From Candidatus Thorarchaeota archaeon MP11T_1 (GTDB lineage Archaea; Asgardarchaeota; Thorarchaeia; Thorarchaeales; Thorarchaeaceae): DNA of 15,028 nt. Positions within the stretch are counted from its first letter, which is position 1, and the number at the start of each line of letters is the position of its first letter. The stretch spans positions 1 to 15,028 of the forward strand of contig PJET01000142.1 of the NCBI GenBank assembly GCA_002825515.1, read 5' to 3'. Both the position numbers and the translations under genes were made by a program. Below are positions 7,758 through 14,539 of the stretch, piece by piece. The notes under the pieces were generated by a model. It was not told where the DNA came from. It did not search any database and saw nothing but the letters and a program-made list of their open reading frames with translations.

Positions 7758-8743
7758 TGCAGGATGTTATCTTAGAAACCCGAAATCTCAAGAAATGGTT
7801 CACTGTAAGAGCCGGATTTCTCTCGAGTCTAGTGTCTAAGAGCTCGGATACATACATTCGAGCTGTTGATGGAGTGGACCTAGAAATAAACCAAGGCGAG
7901 ATTTTCGCTATTGCAGGCGAGAGTGGGTGTGGTAAAACGACAATTGCGAGATTGATTATGCGTCTAGAAACACTAACTGATGGAGAGATTTGGTTTGAGG
8001 GAGAGAAGGTTTCTGCCCTGACTGAGTCTAGTTTCAAGGAGTATCGTAGAAGGATACAGATGATATTCCAAGATCCCTATGGGTCACTTAGTAACAACAT
8101 GACTATTGGTGAGATTGTTGCAGAGCCTCTCAAGATTCATAATGTCTATGCATCACTAGGTGAGGTCGAGGAGAGAGTGTTAGCTGCTCTAGAAGACGTA
8201 GGTCTTCTTCCAGCTCAAGAGTTTGCAAAACGGATACCCCACGAACTGAGTGGGGGTCAAAGACAGCGAGTCGCTGTTGCAGCGGCACTTGTTTTGGATC
8301 CTATTCTTCTCATTGCTGATGAACCAGTTTCCATGCTCGATGTTTCAATGCGAGGTCAAATCCTCAAGCTACTACTTGAACTAAGGAAAAAGAAAGGAAT
8401 AACATTGGTGCTGATAACACATAATCTTGCTGTAGCTAGGCAGATGTCAGATAGAATAGCCATTGCCTATCTTGGCAGGATTGTTGAAACAGGGGAAACT
8501 AAAGCAATAATTGACAATCCAAGTCATCCGTATACAAAAGCACTAGTTTCAGTTGTTCCTGTTCCAGAAACAGGTGTACAAAGGGAGAGATTACTACTTA
8601 CTGGGGAGATACCAAGCCCTATCAATATACCAACTGGCTGCAGATTTCATACTAGGTGTCCGTTTGCGAAGGATAAGTGTAGTATAGAGGAACCTGAGCT
8701 AAAAACAATGCCTGACGGGCGTCAAGTAGCTTGTCATGACTAA
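7757..8743 (+). CDS. dppF: Peptide ABC importer ATP-binding subunit DppF
   Basis: 328 residues from ATG 7757, overlapping the dppD stop by one base; AGGAGG lies at 7740-7745. Motifs: Walker A GESGCGKT (54-61), MIFQDPYGSLS (Q-loop), signature LSGGQRQR (164-171), Walker B LLIADEP (184-190), D-loop SMLD, and His222 in ITHNL. The C-terminus has SHPYTKAL and four cysteines (295, 301, 308, 326) in FHTRC..C form, as in DppD. An insertion around 20-34 before the first conserved strand residues (AVDGV) is common in DppF-type proteins. It is the last gene of the importer operon: 143 bases separate it from the corrinoid protein. A weak 5-bp inverted repeat (CTCGA 8744-8748 / TCGAG 8759-8763) follows the stop. 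Confidence 0.94.
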   Translation: MQDVILETRNLKKWFTVRAGFLSSLVSKSSDTYIRAVDGVDLEINQGEIFAIAGESGCGKTTIARLIMRLETLTDGEIWFEGEKVSALTESSFKEYRRRIQMIFQDPYGSLSNNMTIGEIVAEPLKIHNVYASLGEVEERVLAALEDVGLLPAQEFAKRIPHELSGGQRQRVAVAAALVLDPILLIADEPVSMLDVSMRGQILKLLLELRKKKGITLVLITHNLAVARQMSDRIAIAYLGRIVETGETKAIIDNPSHPYTKALVSVVPVPETGVQRERLLLTGEIPSPINIPTGCRFHTRCPFAKDKCSIEEPELKTMPDGRQVACHD

Positions 8744-8801
8744 CTCGAAAACACGAAATCGAGAACATTGCATTTCTAGTTCAATTCTTGATTGCATAGC
8801 C

Positions 8802-8848
8802 TGTTCATCGCTGTACATATGTGTTCGCAGTGTTTTTCACTATGTTCA
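8802..8848. promoter_or_regulatory. Candidate operator array TGTTCA-TGTTCG-TGTTCA before the corrinoid protein gene
   Basis: TGTTCA 8802-8807, TGTTCG 8822-8827, TGTTCA 8843-8848, all on the plus strand at 20- and 21-base spacing, 39-85 bases before ATG 8887. No clear TATA box was found here. Confidence 0.55.
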
Positions 8849-8886
8849 TTCAAACCAAAGCTGGTAAACCATCTGAGTGTGGTATC

Positions 8887-9534
8887 ATGAGTAATGCAAT
8901 TGAGAATCTACGACAAGCAGTCATTGATGGAGACGCAGATTCTGTTTCAAAGTTCACTTCAGAAGCAATAGAATCAGGCGAAGACCCTTTGGAGATTTTA
9001 GAAAAAGGGATTTCTGAAGGAGCTAAAATGGTCGGAGAGCAGTTTGAGCGAATGGAAATCTTCCTTACTGAACTTATGCTCTCGGGAGAGGCAATGATGG
9101 CAGGCTTAGATGTTGTCCTCCCTCACATTCAGTCTGTGGATGTTCCAAGAAAAGGAACTGTGGTTGTGGGAACTGTACGGGGCGACGTTCATGAGATAGG
9201 AAAAAATATTCTCAGGTCGCTTCTGGTAGCTAATGGTTTCGAAGTAAGTGATATTGGCGTCGATGTTCCAACATCAAAGTTTGTCGAAGAAGCTGAAAAG
9301 ATAGGAGCTGATATAATTGCTGTATCAGCACTTATGACCTCAACTATTGGAGGGCAAAAGGATATCATAGACTATCTTGAACAAACTGGAAAACGTAATA
9401 ATTTCATCGTGATGGTGGGCGGAGGTCCTACAAACCAAGAATGGGCCGACGAGATTGGTGCAGATGGATTTGCTGAAACAGCACCAGAGGCTGTCAGAGT
9501 TGCCACTCAACTCATTGAGAAAAGGAGAGTCTGA
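8887..9534 (+). CDS. Methyltransferase corrinoid protein (MtmC/MttC-type B12-binding)
   Basis: 215 residues from ATG 8887. The frame is open back to GTG 8821, but the protein from 8887 (MSNAIENLRQAVIDGD) matches the usual start of this family. Residues about 1-85 form the helical cap domain. Residues about 88-210 form the Rossmann-like B12 domain with the cobalt-ligand motif DVHEIG (100-105, His102 the expected lower axial ligand), SALMT (147-151) and GGGP (178-181). Such proteins carry the methyl group as methyl-Co(III) corrinoid from a substrate-specific methyltransferase to a second methyltransferase that uses a thiol or tetrahydropterin. The methyltransferase gene follows 4 bases after the stop, so the two are surely a working pair. 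The upstream gap holds three TGTTCR sites spaced 20 and 21 bases. No RamA-type reactivase or MtbA-type acceptor enzyme is in the window. Confidence 0.92.
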   Translation: MSNAIENLRQAVIDGDADSVSKFTSEAIESGEDPLEILEKGISEGAKMVGEQFERMEIFLTELMLSGEAMMAGLDVVLPHIQSVDVPRKGTVVVGTVRGDVHEIGKNILRSLLVANGFEVSDIGVDVPTSKFVEEAEKIGADIIAVSALMTSTIGGQKDIIDYLEQTGKRNNFIVMVGGGPTNQEWADEIGADGFAETAPEAVRVATQLIEKRRV

Positions 9535-9538
9535 TACG

Positions 9539-10918
9539 ATGATACCAATTACCGAGATTGCTAGGAGAGCACTTGATGGAAGACCTCTCATTGAGAAGGA
9601 GTATGATATCAGAGTCTTCTCACCAAGAGTCCGTGAACTAGTTAAGGAATATGGCATTAGCTATGACCCAGATGTGCTCATTCCTTCTGATGATGGTCTT
9701 GCTGATGCAGTATTTAATGCAGCATTTGATCTCATTTGTGATGTAGGCGTATATTGCAAGGATACCGAACGAATCATAGCCTTTGAAGAAAAGGAAGTTC
9801 GCCAAGAACTAAAGACATCCTTTAATCATGCAGTTCTAGGTGAAGGAATGGAACAAAGAACTCTGCTTCCAAGGAAACCAGATTCTGATGACAAACCATG
9901 GATTTTTGCTGGAGCTGGTGGTGTTACTGTTTCGGATGAGGGCATCTTCATGAGGCTTGTAGAGAATTATGCAAAGCGAATTCCAATTGCTAATGCCATT
10001 ACTACTCCCTGTTTGCTCTCTATAGATGGAGTCAATATCCGCGCGAAGTCGCCTCTAGAAATCGAAGGTTCTATACGAACGGTTGTCCTCGGAAGAGAAG
10101 CCTTGAGAAGAGCAGGGCGACCCGGACTTCCAATAATGAATGCAATTGGTACTGCTGAGTCAGCAATTGCCCTGGCTTCCGGCCTTCATCCAGACTTCGG
10201 TCTTCGAAAGACAGATGGCTATATGATAGCCGAACTCGCGGAACTAAAAACTGATCTAGATCTTCTTAACAGAGCTGCTCTTCTTCAGTCGTTGAATGTA
10301 CCCATAGCAGGTATATATGGTCCAATTTATGGAGGTTTTGCAGGTGGAGCTGAGGGCACAGCTATTACTAGTACAGCTTTTCACCTTCAAGGAATACTAA
10401 CATATGGAGCTTCTTGGACCCTATGCTTCCCAATTCATATCAAATATACATCTAGCTCATCGCCAGAGCTAATTTGGGTAGCAAGCGCATATGCTCAGGC
10501 TGTAACGAGGAACACAAATGTTCCTGCATTATACTACAATTATACAGCAGCTGGGCCTTGCACTGAGATGGTTCTTCACGAGTTTGCAGCTGAATTCATC
10601 GCTGCAGTATCATCGGGTGCATCCATTGAAACCGGTGGTGTGGCTAAAGGGAAGTACTTTGATTATCTGACGCCAATAGAGCCTATGTTCGCATCTGAGG
10701 TTGCATATGCATCTGCTGGAATAAAGAGGACTGATGCGAATGAGATTGTGAAGAAGATCTTACCCAAGTTTGAAGATAAGATTCCAGAACCACCGAAAGG
10801 TAAGCGATTTCAAGAATGTTGTAATCTCTTAACAGGTGAGCCATCAAAGGAGATTTTCGATATCTACCATAAGGTAAAGAAAGAAGTCACTGATCTAGGA
10901 ATAGATTTTCTATACTAG
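9539..10918 (+). CDS. MtmB-family corrinoid methyltransferase lacking pyrrolysine
   Basis: 459 residues from ATG 9539, with GGAG at 9524-9527; upstream Met codons in the open frame overlap the corrinoid gene and are unlikely starts. As I recall it, Methanosarcina monomethylamine methyltransferase MtmB is 458 residues, and blocks match across the whole length: CDVGVYCKDTERI, AKSPLEIEG, AGRPG, LAELKTDLD, PIYGGFAGG, GASW, AGPCTEM (338-344) and GKRFQEC. In MtmB the AGRPG block runs into pyrrolysine 202 (in-frame UAG); here the aligned residue is Met200, codon ATG 10136-10138, and there is no in-frame stop. Positions matching MtmB Glu259 and Gln333, which lie near pyrrolysine, read Ile259 and Tyr333. 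The enzyme should therefore methylate the neighbouring corrinoid protein from a different methyl donor, by analogy with MtgB, the non-pyrrolysine glycine betaine enzyme of the MttB family. The substrate is unknown. The alignment was made from memory. Confidence 0.9.
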   Translation: MIPITEIARRALDGRPLIEKEYDIRVFSPRVRELVKEYGISYDPDVLIPSDDGLADAVFNAAFDLICDVGVYCKDTERIIAFEEKEVRQELKTSFNHAVLGEGMEQRTLLPRKPDSDDKPWIFAGAGGVTVSDEGIFMRLVENYAKRIPIANAITTPCLLSIDGVNIRAKSPLEIEGSIRTVVLGREALRRAGRPGLPIMNAIGTAESAIALASGLHPDFGLRKTDGYMIAELAELKTDLDLLNRAALLQSLNVPIAGIYGPIYGGFAGGAEGTAITSTAFHLQGILTYGASWTLCFPIHIKYTSSSSPELIWVASAYAQAVTRNTNVPALYYNYTAAGPCTEMVLHEFAAEFIAAVSSGASIETGGVAKGKYFDYLTPIEPMFASEVAYASAGIKRTDANEIVKKILPKFEDKIPEPPKGKRFQECCNLLTGEPSKEIFDIYHKVKKEVTDLGIDFLY

Positions 10919-10939
10919 AATTCGGAAAATGAGAAAAAG

Positions 10940-12052
10940 CTATACCCATAACCTTCGTCCAAAGTGTAATACTGCGGTAGACTCACCCTCCTCCCGAGAT
11001 ATCTCTTCGACTCCATCGAGAGAGAGCAAATTCAATAATAATTTAATAGCAATATCCTTGAAGGATGATTTTCTTGCTCCCATCTGCACAGCGACATGAT
11101 CTCCATCTTGCATCACTTTGCATCTTTCAAGAAGCCTTGTAGAGGTAATATTGAGGGCTGCTCTCTGTACGTAATCTAAAAGCGACAATTCACCACCTGG
11201 TATAGCTGGCGTATATTGCGGACCAGAGTTACGGATACTAATGAGTGTCTTCTCACTTATTGGATCATTAATTGTGTGGTCAATTAACCAATCAATAAGT
11301 GGCGAGGGTAATGTTACATTTTCAACTCGACCCGATTTCATAAGCAACTCTTCTCTCTTTTCCTTCCATGCTCCAAAAATCCGTTGATTTCTACCTTCTT
11401 TCTTTTGGCTGAATTCTCTCTCATCTAGCCAATGGATGCAGATCTTATTCGCTGCTATGAACTCAACATCTACTGTATATCCCGCTTCATCCCAGCTTGA
11501 AAGAAGGAAAAGTATGATAACCTCAGGTATGTTCCTAAGTATCTTCACAGTCGCTACAATTGTGTTTCTTTCAGGAAAGAATTCTGTGGAGCTAAGTATT
11601 CCCATTTTCTCGAGCAACTTGATATGCTCTGCAAATGCATAATAGGTGTTTTTCCAAGTTCCGCTTTCAATCACTCCAAGTCCACGAAGAAGCTTTGTCT
11701 GCTGAACACCAATCTTAGAAACGCTTTCAATAAACTCATTTGATGACTGACTACCATGTCCCAAGTTCATGAAAGCTTCAAGAAATTCTGAACTAGTTAA
11801 TCCCATCTCTGCAGTTGTGACAAGAGATGAGAGCAATTTCGATGTTCTTTGAGCCTCGCAAACATCACAGTCTGGTAAGTCTCGGCGTTTGATATAATAT
11901 CGAACCGCATCTTCAAGAGCGTCGTTAATACGACCTGACTTTTCACTAATTTCATTCAGCATGTTTCGAGTTTCAAGGGATATCGTGGTATGTAAATGAA
12001 CACGTGGTCCATTTCCTCTCGTTTCTCTACTTTTTGTGTCCTGTGAATTCAT
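10940..12052 (-). CDS. Ribbon-helix-helix DNA-binding regulator with large C-terminal domain
   Basis: 370 residues from ATG 12052, which has GGAAGTG a few bases upstream; GTG 12058 would add two residues. Residues about 17-58 look like a ribbon-helix-helix domain: strand RVHLHTTIS, helix LETRNMLNEISEKSG, helix RINDALEDAVRYYIKRRD. A CDVC pair (Cys62, Cys65) follows and could bind metal or sense redox state. The remaining roughly 300 residues are not recognised; they are mixed helix and strand, without membrane helices, and could be a ligand-sensing or multimerisation domain. RHH repressors are usually 50-150 residues, so the size is unusual. The gene converges with the methyltransferase (21 bases between stops), and its promoter region holds three TGTTCA/TGAACA sites, as would be expected for self-regulation. 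I infer that it controls the importer and methyltransferase genes. Confidence 0.6.
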   Translation of the reverse strand: MNSQDTKSRETRGNGPRVHLHTTISLETRNMLNEISEKSGRINDALEDAVRYYIKRRDLPDCDVCEAQRTSKLLSSLVTTAEMGLTSSEFLEAFMNLGHGSQSSNEFIESVSKIGVQQTKLLRGLGVIESGTWKNTYYAFAEHIKLLEKMGILSSTEFFPERNTIVATVKILRNIPEVIILFLLSSWDEAGYTVDVEFIAANKICIHWLDEREFSQKKEGRNQRIFGAWKEKREELLMKSGRVENVTLPSPLIDWLIDHTINDPISEKTLISIRNSGPQYTPAIPGGELSLLDYVQRAALNITSTRLLERCKVMQDGDHVAVQMGARKSSFKDIAIKLLLNLLSLDGVEEISREEGESTAVLHFGRRLWV

Positions 12053-12109
12053 GAACACACTTCCTGATTCATGTTCAAGAATTTTGTAGATTGTATAGAT
12101 TCGTGAACA
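12052..12109. promoter_or_regulatory. Candidate operator array before the RHH regulator gene
   Basis: TGAACA 12052-12057, TGTTCA 12072-12077 and TGAACA 12104-12109, start-to-start spacing 20 and 32. The first touches the regulator's start codon and ribosome binding site, and the others cover its likely promoter (minus-strand TATACAAT at about 12097-12090). This suits autorepression. The 12104 copy also lies about 45 bases before the TATA box of the divergent deacetylase gene. Confidence 0.5.
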
Positions 12110-12152
12110 TAAGTCTTACGAATGGAAAATATCGTGTACATAGTAATTGAAG

Positions 12153-12160
12153 TATAAAAC
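12153..12160 (+). promoter_or_regulatory. TATA box for the deacetylase-dehydrogenase operon
   Basis: TATAAAAC, the same octamer as at 1886. A transcript start near 12180-12185 would give a leader of about 35 bases before ATG 12219. Confidence 0.45.
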
Positions 12161-12218
12161 ACATTTGCCTGTAGGAACCTTTTTCCAAGAGAATGTTGCA
12201 GATAATGGTGGTGCTTCA

Positions 12219-13049
12219 ATGATGGAATGGAAAGATGGAGCAAAATGTGCTGTGTGTTTAACATTCGACTTTGATGCAGACACTTCCTGGAGAAACATTC
12301 TCCGTCGTAATAAAATAGAACGAGATAACCCGGTTGTCCTATCAATTGGAGATTATGCCCCGCGTGCAGCTTTGCCGAGAATATTAAGACTTCTTCAACG
12401 CCACAACCTGAAAGCAGGATTCTTTGTTCCAGGTGAAGTGGCTGATCGTTTTCCTGATTCTGTACATGATATTCACAAATCTGGGCATGAGCTTGGGCAT
12501 CATGGATATCATCACAAGAATCCGGCTCTCTTAACTCCGTCTGAGGAAGAGGTAGAGCTTGAACGAGGATCAGAAGCGCTCATGAAGATTTCAGGGTACA
12601 AACCAGTTGGATATAGAGCGCCCGCAGCTGACCTGAGCCCTAAGACATATTCTTTATTGATTGAACATGGACTAATGTATGACAGTACAATGATGAATGA
12701 TGATATTCCATATATTGTAGAAACCAATGGCAAAAAAATTGTTGAGTTGCCAATAAAATGGATGTTAGACGACTGGGTCTATTTTGGTTTCAACATGTTT
12801 CCAGCTCTATCTTATCAAAGTGGTATAAGTAGTCAAGAGAAAGTCTTTGAGATTTGGTCAGCTGAATTTGAGGCAATCTATGAGGAAGGACTGTACTTCA
12901 TGCTGACAATGCATCCACAAATAATGGGTGTTCCATCTCGAAGCAAGATGCTTGATAGATTGGTACACCTGATGAAATCAAAAGGTGATGTGTGGTTTGC
13001 AACGCCTAGGGAGATAGCTGAGTTTTGGCTTCAACACGGAGGTGAATAA
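12219..13049 (+). CDS. Polysaccharide deacetylase family (CE4/NodB fold, HpPgdA/PuuE-like)
   Basis: 276 residues from ATG 12219, with GGTGGTG just upstream; the frame is open to 12147, but that stretch does not look like protein of this family. Metal site: TFDFDAD (15-21) supplies the Asp, and HHGYHH (94-99) supplies the two His in HxxxH spacing. Other family marks are GFFVPGEVA, YRAPAADLS, the ELPIKWMLDDWVYF stretch and TMHPQIMG near the C-terminus. There is no signal peptide, so it acts in the cytoplasm. This branch (HpPgdA/PuuE/imidase-like) includes enzymes acting on small amides such as cyclic imides or allantoin as well as true deacetylases, so 'polysaccharide' should not be taken literally. 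The stop is 2 bases from the following dehydrogenase, so the two form a small operon. A TATAAAAC box at 12153-12160 is the likely promoter. Confidence 0.88.
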   Translation: MMEWKDGAKCAVCLTFDFDADTSWRNILRRNKIERDNPVVLSIGDYAPRAALPRILRLLQRHNLKAGFFVPGEVADRFPDSVHDIHKSGHELGHHGYHHKNPALLTPSEEEVELERGSEALMKISGYKPVGYRAPAADLSPKTYSLLIEHGLMYDSTMMNDDIPYIVETNGKKIVELPIKWMLDDWVYFGFNMFPALSYQSGISSQEKVFEIWSAEFEAIYEEGLYFMLTMHPQIMGVPSRSKMLDRLVHLMKSKGDVWFATPREIAEFWLQHGGE

Positions 13050-13051
13050 TC

Positions 13052-13810
13052 GTGAAACGATTAGATGGCAGGGTTGTTATCATTACAGGAGTAGCCGCTG
13101 GAATTGGACGCGCTACAGCCAACCTTTTCGCGAAGGAAGGAGCACGAATTGTCGGCGTTGATATTGATGAGGAAGGTGGCCGGTCAATCACCGAAAAGGT
13201 TCAAGCATTTGGTGGTAATATGACATTTGTGAAGGCTGATGTGTCAAATGAAAACGATATTAGAGCATTCTTTGAAGTCGCTCGAGAAATGGGCGGAGTA
13301 GACGTTTTGTTCAATAATGCGGGTATTGAAGTAGCTAAGAATCTCTTGGATACATCACAAGAGGACTGGAACAGGAACATAAATGTAAACTTGAAATCTG
13401 TCTTCTTTTCGTGCAAATACGCTATCCAACAGATGAAAGAAAAAGGAAAAGGAGTGATCATTAACAATTCATCAGTTGCAGGTCTAGTCGGATCATTCTC
13501 TCCAGCATACTCTGCAGCAAAAGGCGGAATCATTGCCTTAACAAAGGCACTGGCCACAGATTTTGGACAGTATAATATCCGGGTCAATTGCATCTGTCCA
13601 GGAGCTATTGAAACTCCTATGTTGGAACGTGTCATAAAGTTTCAAGGTGAACCATCTGAGGTCCGTGAGAGAAGATTGAAGAACTATCCACTTGCTCGTT
13701 TTGGCTATCCTGATGAAGTTGCCCAGACTGCGTTATTCCTGGCATCAGATGACTCATCCTTTGTGAATGGTGCTACCATTCCTGTTGATGGCGGTTTCAC
13801 TGCTAAATGA
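13052..13810 (+). CDS. Short-chain dehydrogenase/reductase (SDR, FabG-like)
   Basis: 252 residues from GTG 13052. The strong ribosome binding site GGAGGTGA (13038-13045) lies in the end of the deacetylase gene, 6 bases from the start. Classical SDR motifs are complete: TGVAAGIG cofactor loop (12-19), Asp37 at the end of strand 2 (suggesting NAD(H) over NADP(H)), NNAG (88-91), catalytic Ser140 or Ser141, Tyr153 and Lys157 (YSAAK), and CPGAIETPM near 182-190. The C-terminus VNGATIPVDGG is typical of FabG-like and sugar or alcohol dehydrogenases. It is cytoplasmic and probably oxidises or reduces a hydroxyl/carbonyl made or used in the same pathway as the deacetylase. The family is too broad to name the substrate. 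Confidence 0.93.
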   Translation: MKRLDGRVVIITGVAAGIGRATANLFAKEGARIVGVDIDEEGGRSITEKVQAFGGNMTFVKADVSNENDIRAFFEVAREMGGVDVLFNNAGIEVAKNLLDTSQEDWNRNINVNLKSVFFSCKYAIQQMKEKGKGVIINNSSVAGLVGSFSPAYSAAKGGIIALTKALATDFGQYNIRVNCICPGAIETPMLERVIKFQGEPSEVRERRLKNYPLARFGYPDEVAQTALFLASDDSSFVNGATIPVDGGFTAK

Positions 13811-13813
13811 TCC

Positions 13814-13855
13814 AAATTAAAAAAAAACAGACTCCTATCCAAAAATAACAAAAAA
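13814..13855 (-). terminator. A-rich tract, a possible minus-strand T-run terminator
   Basis: Nine consecutive A (13819-13827) followed by two runs of five A (13841-13845 and 13851-13855). Read on the minus strand these are U-runs like those that stop archaeal RNA polymerase. No minus-strand gene ends here, so it would have to serve an unseen minus transcript. It does not suit the plus-strand dehydrogenase. Confidence 0.25.
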
Positions 13856-14092
13856 CCTGCATCTTGGGCACTAAATGGCTCACTCAATATTTAATACCAT
13901 ACTTACGCAACTATACGTTCAAGGCGAATGCAGATATCATGACAAGACTCATGCAAAAGGTCATACGATTTATCCATAGAGTTCGATTCTGGAAGATAGG
14001 ATACTCGCCCACATCTAGTTATTTTCTGCATCAAATTTTGATGAGTGACCCCAGTAATTTTGCATTGTGTTCACAGTTACAGGGGAGGTGAG

Positions 14093-14206
14093 ATGGTGGG
14101 CAGACATAACAATTCCAGAGGACCTAGAAATAGGAATCGGAACTCGTATCGAAAACATATTCCTGTGATAGAGGATAAATTAGATATAGGCTGGTCCGGC
14201 GCTTAG
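14093..14206 (+). CDS. Possible small basic protein (37 aa)
   Basis: ATG 14093 to TAG 14204-14206 encodes 37 residues; the N-terminal half is rich in Arg and Asn (GRHNNSRGPRNRNRNSYRKH) and the end is acidic then hydrophobic (IPVIEDKLDIGWSGA). The near-perfect site GGGAGGTGA (14083-14091) lies directly before it. Spacing to ATG 14093 is short, and GTG 14096 would be better placed. A TGTTCA copy lies at 14068-14073. I know no family for it. The strong ribosome binding site is the only real evidence, and the surrounding 700 bases lack other genes, so it may be a remnant or chance. Confidence 0.3.
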   Translation: MVGRHNNSRGPRNRNRNSYRKHIPVIEDKLDIGWSGA

Positions 14207-14295
14207 ATTCTAACCACATTCCGAATCCTGGTGTTTTTCCGTTCCAGAGGCATGGTGAGGCGCCAGCGAGAAGATACATTGGTAAAAACTAGTAA

Positions 14296-14417
14296 AGCAG
14301 TGATTTCTAGAAATCGACAGATCGCTGCTGCATACTAGGAATCCAAATGACATATACTAGCTGACGGATGTCCTTCATCCCACAGCTATGCTTGATAGCT
14401 TGCAGTCGCTCGAAGCG
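14296..14417. repeat. Cluster of four short inverted repeats (possible structured RNA)
   Basis: In order: AGCAGTGAT 14296-14304 with ATCGCTGCT 14321-14329 (9 pairs, one G-U), enclosing and overlapping the palindrome GATTTCTAGAAATC 14302-14315; GGATG 14366-14370 with CATCC 14376-14380; AGCTAT 14384-14389 with ATAGCT 14395-14400; CGCT 14407-14410 with AGCG 14414-14417. The last three are spaced only 3-6 bases apart. Individually they are weak; the clustering in non-coding DNA is the point. Confidence 0.35.
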
Positions 14418-14480
14418 CCCTCGAATTTGCTATCCTGTAATGTGTGAACTCTGGAATTGCGAAGGACTTATTAGGAAATA

Positions 14481-14526
14481 GTTAAAGTATTTCGGTTAAT
14501 TCTGTTAAGGTATTCGCGTTAACTCA
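14481..14526 (+). repeat. Two-copy 23-base direct repeat with GTTAA cores before the HTH gene
   Basis: Copies 14481-14503 and 14504-14526 match at 17 of 23 positions. Each has two GTTAA cores, at 14481, 14495, 14504 and 14518 (spacing 14, 9, 14). The repeat ends 13 bases before ATG 14540, so it covers the place where a promoter or operator would be. Confidence 0.5.
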
Positions 14527-14539
14527 GAAGGCTAGAGAA

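Larger units (their letters stand above)
13811..14539. other. 729-base gap without a convincing large gene
   Basis: No frame gives a recognisable protein of normal size; a TTG-started plus-strand frame at 13864-14091 has no family marks. I checked by eye for tRNA T-arms, RNase P and SRP signatures and found none. Contents that can be named: an A-rich tract (13814-13855), a TATA-like stretch (TATTTAATA near 13888-13896), the small ORF at 14093, hairpins at 14296-14417 and a tandem repeat at 14481. It may be a non-coding RNA locus, an eroded gene or plain spacer. Confidence 0.6.

Noticed and set aside
8744..8763. CTCGA/TCGAG inverted repeat as terminator after dppF
   Set aside because: Only 5 pairs with a 10-base loop and no T-run; too weak to call.
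9539..10918. MttB (trimethylamine) or MtgB identity for the methyltransferase
   Set aside because: Length and the AGRPG, GGFAGG and AGPCTEM blocks fit the MtmB family better as I remember it.
12147..12218. Longer start for the deacetylase at 12147
   Set aside because: It would start inside the TATA region; ATG 12219 has a better upstream site and a family-like N-terminus.
13975..14000. GTTCGATTC resembling a tRNA T-loop
   Set aside because: The flanking bases do not form the T-stem, and no acceptor or anticodon arms could be found.
13864..14091. TTG-started 75-codon frame
   Set aside because: No ribosome binding site, no known motif, and composition like random sequence in an AT-rich gap.
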